Positions 17,831 to 27,134 of a DNA stretch of 64,000 bases are shown piece by piece (within the stretch, counting starts at the first letter, position 1; each line of letters starts with the position of its first letter). The notes beneath the pieces are model-generated. The model saw nothing but the letters and a program-made list of their open reading frames with translations. It was not told the DNA's origin and did no database searches. Origin of the DNA: Corynebacterium zhongnanshanii (GTDB taxonomy: Bacteria > Actinomycetota > Actinomycetes > Mycobacteriales > Mycobacteriaceae); the NCBI RefSeq assembly GCF_014490575.1, contig NZ_CP061033.1, positions 186,001-250,000 of the forward strand. The letters run 5' to 3'. A program made the position numbers and the translations under genes.

Positions 17831-19129
17831 CTGAAGATCTTAGTGCTCTCGCAGTTGTGGTACCCAGAAAATGGTGTGCCACAACGGCGTTGGTCATGGC
17901 TCAGTAAGATTCTTACGGACGCCGGCGGGCACGAGGTGGTGGTGATTACGCCACCGCCGATGCAGGAACAAGCCTCCTCCTTTAAGGATTATGCGCGGCA
18001 ACTCCGCAGTGCGAGCCACCACAATTCACCGAAGGGTGAACGCGGCATTGGTGGAGAGCTGATTATCCGTAGTGGCTATTTCCCCAATGGCGATTCCCTC
18101 ACCGCGAAAATTGCGCACCAGGCGGCCGGGGCATTGTCCACCGTGTGGACCGTGTTTCGGTATCGGCAGTGCCTGCGGGATGTTGATCTGATTATCGGCA
18201 CGGTTCCCGCACTACCCACCGCAGCGCTGGCCGCGGTTATTGCGCGATACATGAAGGTGCCCTTTGTAATTGACCTGAGGGATGCCTGGCCAGACCTGTT
18301 GGCGTATGCCGATAAATGGAACAAATCTTTGGGAAAGACGTCCCTGCGCGAGCGCGTGTTGAGGAAAGGGCCATTGCCCGCGGTGGTGAACATGACCCGG
18401 CAGGTGCTATCCACGGTGCTGGATAAGGCCGATGGGATTATCGTGACCTCGGAGAACTTTCGTGAGCGTTTGCTGTACACATTGGACGACAAGTCCACAC
18501 CCCGCAATGTGCTGACGATCCGGAATGTCTTTCCCCCGGAATCACACGACACGGGAGCCATTGCGCCAGCTGAAAAACAGCGCGGTTTACATGTGCTCTA
18601 CGCTGGTACGCTGGGGCGGGCACAGAACCTAGAAAACGCGCTGAAGGCTGCGGCACTGGTTCGTAACGCTGGGTATGACATCCATCTGACTTTTGTGGGC
18701 GCCGGGGCTGCGAAAAAACGCCTCCATGAAATTGCCCGGCAAGAAGGAATTGAGGCCGAGTTTCTGCGCCGCCGCCCGGCAGATTCCCTCAATGATTTGT
18801 ATAGCTGGGCCGATACCGCGCTGGTTCACCTGACGGACTGGGAACCACTGGAATGGACCGTGCCGTCCAAGACCTACGAGCTCATGGAAGTGGGAGTACA
18901 CATTTCCGGTGTGGTCAGCGGCGAAGGTGGACACCTCATTGAGCAGCTGGGTGCGGGACATGTGGTGGAACCCGAAAACCCCGAGGCGTTGGCGGCTTTA
19001 TGGATCAAGCTCATCAATAACCCGAGCTTGCTGACCCCTTCGGACAAGGGACAGCGCTGGGTGAAGCGGTTGAGGGAAGAATCCGTGCCCGATGACGTGC
19101 TTAGCTTCCTTAATCGGGTGGTGGCGTAA
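17831..19129 (+). CDS. Glycosyltransferase family 4, probable CTG start
   Basis: A GT-B enzyme of about 432 residues. The N-terminal strand reads (M)KILVLSQLWYPENGVPQRR, a form common in GT4 enzymes. The C-terminal donor domain has YAGTLGRAQNLENAL, then PSKTYELMEVG with the Glu of the donor site. A GTG at 17843 also lies in frame, but starting there would remove the first beta strand. The CTG at 17831 restores it and has GAGGAG eight bases upstream, so I prefer CTG. No in-frame ATG is available nearby. The sugar specificity is unknown. The next gene begins directly after its stop. Confidence 0.8.
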   Translation: MKILVLSQLWYPENGVPQRRWSWLSKILTDAGGHEVVVITPPPMQEQASSFKDYARQLRSASHHNSPKGERGIGGELIIRSGYFPNGDSLTAKIAHQAAGALSTVWTVFRYRQCLRDVDLIIGTVPALPTAALAAVIARYMKVPFVIDLRDAWPDLLAYADKWNKSLGKTSLRERVLRKGPLPAVVNMTRQVLSTVLDKADGIIVTSENFRERLLYTLDDKSTPRNVLTIRNVFPPESHDTGAIAPAEKQRGLHVLYAGTLGRAQNLENALKAAALVRNAGYDIHLTFVGAGAAKKRLHEIARQEGIEAEFLRRRPADSLNDLYSWADTALVHLTDWEPLEWTVPSKTYELMEVGVHISGVVSGEGGHLIEQLGAGHVVEPENPEALAALWIKLINNPSLLTPSDKGQRWVKRLREESVPDDVLSFLNRVVA

Positions 19130-20713
19130 ATGAACACCCTGGGAATTACGCTGCAGCGAGCCGCATGCGTGTGTAGTTTTTCGCTGCATCATCTGCTGAC
19201 CGAGCCGCGCAGTTTTGTGCAGAAGATTGCGCAGCGCTTCGACCGTACTGCACCCTGGATGCAGCGCCTGGCTGCTCCCGGACAGTCTGTGTATATTGAC
19301 GGCCAGCTCTACGTGAATAACGCGGGAACCTGGGAGCGGAGAGCATCAATGATGCACGAAGGAATTGGCCGGGTTGTTACGCGCCTTGTTAATGGGGGTG
19401 AGGCGGCTGAGCGAGAGGCGGCGTCGATTATAGAAAGCCCCACAGCGCACCAGAATGCGGGGCGCGGCGCCACCGTGGCGTATGTTCTCACCAATTCACT
19501 GCCGTTTACCCAGTCGGGGTATTCGCTGCGGTCCCGGGCGATCATGGACATGTACGAACGCATGGGAATGCGCGTGCGGGGAATTACTCGGCTGGGATAT
19601 CCGCTGGTTATCGGGCATCTCCGTTTTCCCATTGACGATGCGCGTCATAATATGACCCGATTGGTGGGGTGGCGCTATCCCTGGACCGAGCGGAAACGGG
19701 CCGACTATGCCGCGGAATTGCTGGTGGAAAAAGCGCGGGACATGCAAGCCACCGTGCTTCACACCACAACGCCATATGCCAATGCGCAGGTGGTGTCCCG
19801 TGCCGCGCGGCAGCTAGGGATCCCGTGGATCTATGAAATGCGGGGGCTTGCACAGGACACGTGGTTGTCACGGATGCCGGCAGAGCTGGCTGAGGTGGCT
19901 GCAGGCTCGGAGCAGTATGCCCACGCCTGGGAACAGGAAGTGGACGCCGCCCGCAAGGCCGCGGCCGTGGTGTGCATCAGCCAGGTAATCAAGAACATGC
20001 TGGTCGCGGCGGGTGTGGACGAGGAGAAGATCTTCGTGCTCCCCAACGGAGTGGAGGAGCAGTGGCTGCAGCGGAGCTATGATGTGGCGGCGCTGCGGCT
20101 GGAGCTGGGGTGGGAGCCCGAGCGCGAGGACGCGGTCTACATCGGCGTGATCAGCGCGCTGGTGGGCTACGAGGGCATTGATCTGTTGATCGAAGCAATG
20201 CAGCAGGTGCGTAAAAATATTCGCCTGGTCATCGTGGGCGATGGGGAAGAATATCACCGCCTTGTGGACCAGGTGGAGGCCTTGAAACTGCAGGACCGCA
20301 TTCGTTTTTATGGGCGTGTGCCTCATGAGGAGGTGTGGAAATATTATGCGGCACTTGATGCCTTGATCATCCCACGCAGAGATGAAAGAGTCACACGGGC
20401 AGTGCCACCCATGAAGCCGTTGATGGCCATGGCGTGTGATAAAGCAATCATTGCCAGCGATCTTCCGGCGCTCAAGGAGATCACAGGTGGTCGAGCGGTA
20501 TATGTGGAACCGGGGAATACCGCGGCATTGGCTCAGGCAATTGATGACGTACAATGCTTCCGGCATAATGCGGGGTCGCGCCATTCCGTGAGGCCACGCG
20601 ATTCCACGGGGTCTCGCGATTCCACCGGGTTACATTCCGTGGCCGCGGACAATACGTGGCAGCGGCACGAAAAACTTCTCAGTACAGTATATGAATTTTT
20701 AGGACAAGAATAG
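19130..20713 (+). CDS. Glycosyltransferase family 4
   Basis: The 527-residue protein starts with ATG immediately after the previous stop (TAAATG), so translation is probably coupled. The first 110 residues are a poorly conserved extension. A GT-B fold follows, with TNSLPFTQSGYSLRSRAIMD at about residues 122-141 (acceptor domain) and the donor domain from about 340 (YIGVISALVGYEGIDLLIEA), including the PPMKPLMAMACDKAIIASD loop. The C-terminal tail carries short direct repeats (PRDSTGSRDSTG), reflecting repeated GCGATTCCAC units in the DNA near 20600. The linkage formed is unknown. Confidence 0.85.
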   Translation: MNTLGITLQRAACVCSFSLHHLLTEPRSFVQKIAQRFDRTAPWMQRLAAPGQSVYIDGQLYVNNAGTWERRASMMHEGIGRVVTRLVNGGEAAEREAASIIESPTAHQNAGRGATVAYVLTNSLPFTQSGYSLRSRAIMDMYERMGMRVRGITRLGYPLVIGHLRFPIDDARHNMTRLVGWRYPWTERKRADYAAELLVEKARDMQATVLHTTTPYANAQVVSRAARQLGIPWIYEMRGLAQDTWLSRMPAELAEVAAGSEQYAHAWEQEVDAARKAAAVVCISQVIKNMLVAAGVDEEKIFVLPNGVEEQWLQRSYDVAALRLELGWEPEREDAVYIGVISALVGYEGIDLLIEAMQQVRKNIRLVIVGDGEEYHRLVDQVEALKLQDRIRFYGRVPHEEVWKYYAALDALIIPRRDERVTRAVPPMKPLMAMACDKAIIASDLPALKEITGGRAVYVEPGNTAALAQAIDDVQCFRHNAGSRHSVRPRDSTGSRDSTGLHSVAADNTWQRHEKLLSTVYEFLGQE

Positions 20714-22179
20714 TGTTACAGCCACAAAAGGAAAGCGCGCAGAGCGCGATGATTAAAGACTTATGGGACCAGGGCGATTTTGAGTCCATCGTGGCCTTGG
20801 ATCACGAGGAACTGAACGATCCGAAAGATCGCACCCTGTATAAGGAAGCTCAGGCGGCCGTGGAGCTGATTACCCTGTCTCAGCGGTACTCTTCGGAGGA
20901 GATTACGGATAAGGGTGGTATTCGCCTCCAGAGCCGCACCAAGGTTGTCACCATTTTGCACTCGTCCCTGCCGAACCACATTGGTGGCTACACCGGGCGC
21001 GCCCAGGGACTGCTGAAGGGCCTGCAGGGAAACGGCCTGACCGTTATTGGTTACACGCGACCAGGCTTTATTCAGGAGCGGGTGGATAAGCGCGCCCGTC
21101 CGCCATACGAGGACGACGTGGTCGATGGCGTGCGCTACCGTCACCTGTCCACGGACTTTCCCCGCAAGAGGGGCGAGTTCCGCTACATGCTGGACTGCGT
21201 CTCTAAGTACTTAGAGGTCTTTGAGCGCGAGCAGCCGAATGTGGTGCACGTGCGGTCCACGTATCTGATTGCGCTGCCGGCGTTGATTGCAGCACATCAG
21301 CTGGGGTTGCCGGTGCTGTATGAAATCTCTGGCCTGTGGGAGCTGGTATTCCAGGGCCGCGGGGCATATGGAAAGGCCAACCGGATTGCGCGCATGGAGG
21401 ATGCCACGGTGGCGTCTGCCGATTGCGTGGTCTCCATGAACCACTCCATGGCCAACCTGCTGAAGGAACGCAACGAGAAGTCCGTGGAGATCGGCCTTGT
21501 CCCCAATGCCGTGGATGCCACCCGCTTTAGCCTGGTTCCTCCGCTGGATGAGGTGGAGACCTTCAATTACGACATCGGCTATGTGGGCTCCCTGGTGGAT
21601 TACGAGGGCCTGGACGTGTTGCTGCACGCCATTCACGAGCTGAAGAAGAAGGGCAAGACCGTCACCGCGAAAATCGTAGGTGGTGGCAAGGAGGAAAAGT
21701 TCCTGCGCAAGCTGGCCCATGATCTGGGGATCGACGACCAGGTCAATCTCGCAGGAAAGGTTCCCGCCAGCCAGGCCGTGTACCAATTTAACGACGTCAA
21801 AATGGTGTGCCTGCCCCGAAAGTCCACCCCGGCCACTGAGTGCGTCACGCCACTGAAACCGTTCGAGGCGATGGCCGCCGGCCGCCCGCTGCTGGTCTCC
21901 AGCGTCTCGGCGCTTAGCGAACTGGCGCAGGGCGGAAGGATCGCGCGTGTGTTCCAGGAGCAGGATCCGGAGTCCCTCGCCCGGGAGATTGAATATCTCC
22001 TCGACGACGCCGACGTGCAGCGCACCATGGTCAAGAATGCTCAGCAGACCATTGCGGAGGAATACAGCTGGAGTCTTGTGTCCGAGAGGATGAAAAACTC
22101 CCTGCTCAGCATCGCGGCACCGGCGAAGAAGCTGCCGCTGCTGCGTAGGCAGGACGCTGGAAACCTCATTTCCCTCTAA
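20713..22179 (+). CDS. Glycosyltransferase family 4
   Basis: The 488-residue enzyme begins at a GTG that overlaps the last base of the previous stop codon. A helical N-terminal extension of about 75 residues precedes the GT-B core, which has HSSLPNHIGGYTGRAQGLL at about residues 89-107 and the donor domain from about 285 (DIGYVGSLVDYEGLDVLLHA), with ECVTPLKPFEAMAAGRPLL as the nucleotide-binding loop. It is similar in plan to the preceding enzyme and may be a distant paralogue. It belongs to the same arm as wecB and wecC and probably adds one residue of the surface glycan repeat. Confidence 0.87.
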   Translation: MLQPQKESAQSAMIKDLWDQGDFESIVALDHEELNDPKDRTLYKEAQAAVELITLSQRYSSEEITDKGGIRLQSRTKVVTILHSSLPNHIGGYTGRAQGLLKGLQGNGLTVIGYTRPGFIQERVDKRARPPYEDDVVDGVRYRHLSTDFPRKRGEFRYMLDCVSKYLEVFEREQPNVVHVRSTYLIALPALIAAHQLGLPVLYEISGLWELVFQGRGAYGKANRIARMEDATVASADCVVSMNHSMANLLKERNEKSVEIGLVPNAVDATRFSLVPPLDEVETFNYDIGYVGSLVDYEGLDVLLHAIHELKKKGKTVTAKIVGGGKEEKFLRKLAHDLGIDDQVNLAGKVPASQAVYQFNDVKMVCLPRKSTPATECVTPLKPFEAMAAGRPLLVSSVSALSELAQGGRIARVFQEQDPESLAREIEYLLDDADVQRTMVKNAQQTIAEEYSWSLVSERMKNSLLSIAAPAKKLPLLRRQDAGNLISL

Positions 22180-22224
22180 GACCCCATCAGTTCCCTTGTA
22201 AGAACAACATTCAGGCGAAGGATA

Positions 22225-23049
22225 ATGGCACAAGATCACGACAAGAAACCACGGACAGGTAGGCGCTGGAAGCTGAGCCTGCTGCTCATTCTTATTGCGG
22301 TGGGATACGGTGTGGCCGTGGCCCTTATTTTCCACCACTACACGGTGCTGATCCTGGCACTCACGGCACTGCCGCTCATCATGATTTACAACGAGGCCTC
22401 CATTCAGGCCGTGAGTCGATTGACGCGGGATATTCGCAAAACCGAGAAGCGCGTGGAGCGGACCAAAGCGCAGCTCACCCGGTTCGAGCGTCAATTCAAT
22501 CAGGAACTGGGCCGCTCCGAGGATCAGATTCCGGCGTTGGTCTCCAGCGGTGCGGGAAGTGTGAACTCGGAGGATAAGCCCTCCTTGGATGTGGTGCACG
22601 TGGCCGAGTTCCTGCGAGGCGGCGCGCTGCATCACGGCGAGGATAGCGCCCAAATTCTGAAAGACAAGACTCTGTCACATCTGATTGATTTCCTCTCGCC
22701 GGATGCGATTTACGCCCGTCAGTCGTTGCTGGATACTCCGAGCAATTTCGATGCGTCGGAGTTTGATTCCGTGAAGGAGCTGAACTCTACGCTGAAGAAT
22801 AGCTCCGGAACGGGCCTGGTCATTGACCGCGAGTCCAACTTCAATTCGGATTATTACGACCTCCGGGAGCTGGCGTTGGATGGCCGTATTGTGGTGGCGC
22901 TGGTGCAGGATGGCGCCTCGGAAGAGCTGGAGGAAGACGAAGGCATTTCCCATTTCGTGGGCCTGGTGGATATGCCAGTGTTGCCGCTGCAGGTGGGCGT
23001 GCGGACGCTGTATCCGAGCGCTCGGCTTGAGGCGGAGCCTGAGGATTAA
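22225..23049 (+). CDS. Membrane protein with coiled coil, polysaccharide locus
   Basis: The 274-residue protein has a basic N-terminus, two hydrophobic helices at about residues 17-36 and 40-58, and a probable coiled coil at about 62-98 (RLTRDIRKTEKRVERTKAQL). An acidic soluble domain of unknown family follows, ending in EAEPED. It may scaffold the glycosyltransferases at the membrane or set chain length, but there is no Wzz signature and this is only inferred from its place between glycosyltransferase genes. AGGCGAAGG precedes the ATG. Confidence 0.65.
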   Translation: MAQDHDKKPRTGRRWKLSLLLILIAVGYGVAVALIFHHYTVLILALTALPLIMIYNEASIQAVSRLTRDIRKTEKRVERTKAQLTRFERQFNQELGRSEDQIPALVSSGAGSVNSEDKPSLDVVHVAEFLRGGALHHGEDSAQILKDKTLSHLIDFLSPDAIYARQSLLDTPSNFDASEFDSVKELNSTLKNSSGTGLVIDRESNFNSDYYDLRELALDGRIVVALVQDGASEELEEDEGISHFVGLVDMPVLPLQVGVRTLYPSARLEAEPED

Positions 23050-23079
23050 TTCGCACGTGACCACAACAGGTGAGCACAG

Positions 23080-25110
23080 GTGAGCACGTCTACTATTTGC
23101 GGCATTCATGTGGGGAGCGAGGCTTTCCTGCGCAGTATTCATGCCGACCAGTGCTTGTCTCTGTGCCCTGACGACTTTTCCCTCGAGAATCTCCGAGCCG
23201 CTGGTAACGCGCACACTGATTCCGCCCACTATGTGCTGCTGGAACTTCACCCGCGGACTATTTCTCCCGACGTGCGGTCGTCCACGCGCGAAATGTTCCA
23301 GTGGTTCCGCGCGAATAACCCCAGAATCCGGATTATCCTGTGGCAGACTAGCGACAGCCTCGCCGTCGAAGAATGCGCCGACCTGCTCGAACTCGCGGGC
23401 ATTCTGGTGACGGAACAAGATACTGCGAATTGCGCTCTCCCCGCCGACACTGCGCACACTCTGCGCGTAGAAACCGTCCAGTGCTTGCCTGAGGAATCCG
23501 CGCGCCCGTGGTTTATCTCCGATACCGGTGAGCTCTCAACACAGATCACCGGCCCAATTCCCGCTGTGGATAGGACTGCTGCGGCGCCTACGCTGACTGT
23601 GGCGGAGCGTTTCCTGGCCGATGCTGACTATATTCGGCGTGGTTTCCTGGTCCGTGACATATACGACGCCCAGCTGTTCAATTCATTACCCTCCCTCCTC
23701 TTTTCCGCTGATCTGTGTGACGGCCTGAATACTCCCGATACGCTGACTGATACTCAACGGGAGCTCCTGGGCATAGTGCTGCTGAATGCCTCCCTGCAGT
23801 GCATGAAGAATTATTCACGCCGGGGCCAACTCCGGCGTATTCTGTTCAGCGTTTTCCCGGAGGGGAACGTCGTGTGCACTGAGCCGTTTGAGTGCATTCA
23901 GCACGTGATTCAGGAGAGTTCAGCGCAGAACAACGCAGCCCAGCAGCGCGTGGTGTTTTCTCGTGAGCGCGCCGGCACCGTGGTGGATCGGGAGGTGTTC
24001 CACCTCTCCTCGCCCCAGCACGTGGAGCTCACCCCGAAACGCATCCAGGACCTGGTGCTACTCCTGCGTGCCAGTGGCCTTGATTCGATCACCCTCGACT
24101 GGGACAGCCTGGCGCGCCGCTTCCTCCTGCCGACCGAGTCCACCTCCACCGAGCTGAACCCCACCGAGCCGGAGCCGACCGAACCCGTGCCCGCCGCGCA
24201 CACCCCCGCGCTCACACTCATCACACCGGTGTGTAACAACGCGGACTTCTACCTCGGCCGATGCCTCCTCAGCCTCCTGTGCCACAGCACCTGGGAGCGC
24301 TGGCAGATACTGATCGTCAACGATGGCAGCACCCCCAGCGATTCCCTTTCCGCCCTGGAGCGCCTGGCCCGCCTGGTGCCACAGATGGCCGTGCTCCGCG
24401 CGGGGGCAACGCCCAGCGGGTCCGCCTCCCGACCCAGAAATAGGGGAATCGACGCCGCGCGCGGCGACTTCGTCGCATTCCTAGATCCCGATAATGAGAT
24501 CTCCTTCCGGGGATATGACCGCCTCCTGGAACGCGCGGGCGCGCTGCATCGAGAGTCGCGGCGCAGACAGCCAGACTTTCTGGTGGGCTACCAGCGGAAA
24601 ATCGCCACCAACACCGTGGGCACGGACGGCTATTACGAAGGCCTGAAAGGCCGGTGCTTTGCTCTCTCCGCGCGGGCATTCCTGTGGCTTTTCACATTCC
24701 CCGTTATTCCCACGCAGTCCAGCCTGATATCACGCGCGCTGCTTCACCAGTCGGGATTCCGTTTTGTAGAAGGCGGCGTCGGTCAAGATAGTTTATTCGG
24801 GTGGCAGATCGCAGTGGCTGCGCGTCAGCGTGGGTGCGTCACGGATGCGTGGGTGAATTATTATGCGGAACGGGAAGGGTCGGTCACCAATGTGATCACG
24901 GCCGACTATTTCCGCAAGAGTCTGCTCCGGGAGAGACAGACTGTGCGGTGGCTTCGCGAGAAACGACTGTTCAGGCGGTATCGGGCAACGAAATACCGCC
25001 GATTTATGGGGGAGTGGTACGTCCCAAAACTGGCTCAGGTGCCCCACCAGGAGCGGCGGCACACGCTGGAATATATTCGCGAGATTGCGGATTTATACAA
25101 CCACGGGTGA
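23080..25110 (+). CDS. Glycosyltransferase family 2 with large N-terminal extension
   Basis: The 676-residue protein has a GT-A domain only in its second half. This begins at about residue 373 with ALTLITPVCNNADFYLGRCL, then has IVNDGS, the metal-binding region FLDPDNE (a DxD variant, Asp-Pro-Asp), and ends near residue 600. The first 370 residues are not recognised; they include Leu/Trp-rich stretches and could be a second Rossmann-like domain. The GTG start at 23080 overlaps no gene, and an AGGTGAGCACAGG sequence upstream may serve ribosome binding. It is the last gene of the rightward arm, 60 bases from the convergent operon. Confidence 0.8.
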   Translation: MSTSTICGIHVGSEAFLRSIHADQCLSLCPDDFSLENLRAAGNAHTDSAHYVLLELHPRTISPDVRSSTREMFQWFRANNPRIRIILWQTSDSLAVEECADLLELAGILVTEQDTANCALPADTAHTLRVETVQCLPEESARPWFISDTGELSTQITGPIPAVDRTAAAPTLTVAERFLADADYIRRGFLVRDIYDAQLFNSLPSLLFSADLCDGLNTPDTLTDTQRELLGIVLLNASLQCMKNYSRRGQLRRILFSVFPEGNVVCTEPFECIQHVIQESSAQNNAAQQRVVFSRERAGTVVDREVFHLSSPQHVELTPKRIQDLVLLLRASGLDSITLDWDSLARRFLLPTESTSTELNPTEPEPTEPVPAAHTPALTLITPVCNNADFYLGRCLLSLLCHSTWERWQILIVNDGSTPSDSLSALERLARLVPQMAVLRAGATPSGSASRPRNRGIDAARGDFVAFLDPDNEISFRGYDRLLERAGALHRESRRRQPDFLVGYQRKIATNTVGTDGYYEGLKGRCFALSARAFLWLFTFPVIPTQSSLISRALLHQSGFRFVEGGVGQDSLFGWQIAVAARQRGCVTDAWVNYYAEREGSVTNVITADYFRKSLLRERQTVRWLREKRLFRRYRATKYRRFMGEWYVPKLAQVPHQERRHTLEYIREIADLYNHG

Positions 25111-25170
25111 TCCGTGCGGATCGCTGGGTAAGTGGACGGCCGGAGGACGGGGCGCGGTGGCACGCCGCCC

Positions 25171-27102
25171 TCATAAGCAGGGTCTAGTGGCGTTCACCCC
25201 CAGCTCCTGGTCCGCCTTCGTGGGGTAGGTGTCCCAGGCCAGCAGCTGTGTGCGGCTGACTCCGGTCCAGGCCGAGCCATTCTTTTTCGTGGAACGCACG
25301 CCCACGTCCACCTGCGCCCCGGGGGCCAGTCCGGTGAGCGTGAGCGTAAGCGGCTCGGGGTGTGTTCCAATGGGGTAGATTGCTAAATCCGTGCCGTCGA
25401 CGCGCACAAAGTGGACGATATTGCTCACCGTTCGGCCCGGGTCATAGGGGTTGTGAATAGTGATGCATAGAGCCTCGTGATCGCTGCTGTGGTCGCTGCC
25501 CTGAATCCCACGGAAGAAAACCTCGCCGCCTTCGAATAATTCGTCCTCGCTGAGCTGGACAATATCCGGCAGGGTTTGGTGGATAGGCGCAGAATCACTG
25601 GCTTTATCCTTCCTGCGGTGCAGCGTGACATTCCCCGGTGTGCGAATCTCCTCTACATGGAATGGCTTGCCATTGACCGGGAAGCCAGCCAGTGCCGGGT
25701 AGGTGGATTCCACAATGCGCTTGGAAAACAGGTTCTTCTTCCGGTTGTAGAAGGAATGCGCCTGCGCCTTTTCAAAAACCTTGCGAATGGCCAGGGGATT
25801 GATCGGCAGGAATGCGCTGGTTTGGCTATTGATAGCCTCGGACTGGAAGCGTCCCGCGCGCAGCTCCATGTACAGCATGTTGGACACGGGGTAGCCGGAA
25901 TCTAATACCGTGTCGTAGTCGTAGCGCTCCCACAGCTCGTGGGCCTGCTCGTCGGAGAGTGTGTAGCCGCGCCGGGATTCGGAAAAACCGGCCACAGCGC
26001 CCGTGATTTTCTTGAACACGGCGCTGCTTGGGATGGGGCGATTCGCGCTGACGTAGTAGTCACGGAAGCCCTCAAAGCCGGACCCCACGAAGCACAGGGA
26101 GGGCTGGCGGCCCAACGTGTTTTCATACAGGCCGCGGAAGAATGCCGCGTGCTGGCCATGGAAACTGCGGGAGAGGATGCTTTTCTCTTCCTCGGACAAG
26201 CCGAACTCGCCGGCATCCTCGATGGGCAGCGTGATGTGAGGGACGGAGAAAGCCTCGGCGATCTGCTGCGAAAAGCGTACGTCAATCTTGTAGGACCGGG
26301 CGGTGCTCCCGTCCTCCGGCGATGGGGGAGAGACACTGCCGTAGGTGACGAACGTGAGGTCCTTGGAGACGGACAGGGCTACCGCTGCGCACAGGCGCGT
26401 GTCGATGCCCGCGGTCAGCGCGCAGTGGGTTTTTAAAGGCTGCTGCAGCCAGTGCTTGACCGAGCGCTGGGCCAGCTGAATTGCGGAGTCCAGGGACTCC
26501 TGTGTGACGGCATCATCGATGCTCGTGCCCGCGTGAGGGTAGTAGCGCGTGAGGCGTCGCTGCTGGAGGTCGTAGACGAAGTTCGGTGGGAGCGCGGCGG
26601 CGCGTGCGTCCTCGGTTTCGTCCCATAGGCGATGCTGGCCCAGGCGCGTGATGGTGCCCTGCGTGCCCTCCCGCGTATCAATCTCCTCGGTGAGCAGCGG
26701 CAGGTGGGAGGAGAGGAGGAAGGACTCCCGGTGGATGTACACCGGCTGGGAGGCGAGCATGTCGTTGTACACATAGCCGCGCCCCTCAAGGAATACGACG
26801 CAGGCCCATCGTCCCACGGAGTAGTCCAGAAGCTGCTCGAAGCTGTCCTTGCTCTCCTGCAGCGCCTGGTAGGCATCCTCCGCGATGTCGCCGGAGGAAT
26901 GATCGGCAGTATTGGCGCCGTGGCCTAGCCAGATAAGCCCGCAGTCAAAGTCACCTTTAATAGTGCACGGTTCGTCTTTTTGTTTATAAAGAAAAATCTC
27001 ATCCCATACGTGTTCCGTGCTAAATCCCCTTAGTTCTAGATCAGAAATAGCTGCGGGGCGATCTGTGAGCAGGAAACCGTAAGGATAAAGACGAACTGCC
27101 AT
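25171..27102 (-). CDS. Asparagine-synthetase-like protein with altered PP-loop
   Basis: The 643-residue protein has the two-part build of class B asparagine synthetases. An Ntn-like N-terminal part spans about residues 1-160 (with SVGRWACVVFLEGRGYVYNDMLASQPVYI). An ATP-pyrophosphatase-like part follows, whose loop reads LTAGIDTRL at 229-237 where active enzymes have SGGLDSS. Residue 2 is not Cys, so glutamine hydrolysis by the usual route is unlikely. A C-terminal extension of about 140 residues is not recognised. Related enzymes amidate uronic acids in some surface polysaccharides, which would fit the ManNAcA made by WecB and WecC, but that is inference. It is the last gene of the leftward exporter operon. 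Confidence 0.7.
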   Translation of the reverse strand: MAVRLYPYGFLLTDRPAAISDLELRGFSTEHVWDEIFLYKQKDEPCTIKGDFDCGLIWLGHGANTADHSSGDIAEDAYQALQESKDSFEQLLDYSVGRWACVVFLEGRGYVYNDMLASQPVYIHRESFLLSSHLPLLTEEIDTREGTQGTITRLGQHRLWDETEDARAAALPPNFVYDLQQRRLTRYYPHAGTSIDDAVTQESLDSAIQLAQRSVKHWLQQPLKTHCALTAGIDTRLCAAVALSVSKDLTFVTYGSVSPPSPEDGSTARSYKIDVRFSQQIAEAFSVPHITLPIEDAGEFGLSEEEKSILSRSFHGQHAAFFRGLYENTLGRQPSLCFVGSGFEGFRDYYVSANRPIPSSAVFKKITGAVAGFSESRRGYTLSDEQAHELWERYDYDTVLDSGYPVSNMLYMELRAGRFQSEAINSQTSAFLPINPLAIRKVFEKAQAHSFYNRKKNLFSKRIVESTYPALAGFPVNGKPFHVEEIRTPGNVTLHRRKDKASDSAPIHQTLPDIVQLSEDELFEGGEVFFRGIQGSDHSSDHEALCITIHNPYDPGRTVSNIVHFVRVDGTDLAIYPIGTHPEPLTLTLTGLAPGAQVDVGVRSTKKNGSAWTGVSRTQLLAWDTYPTKADQELGVNATRPCL

Positions 27103-27134
27103 GCGTTCATCCTACGTTAAGAGCCTTAGAGGCG

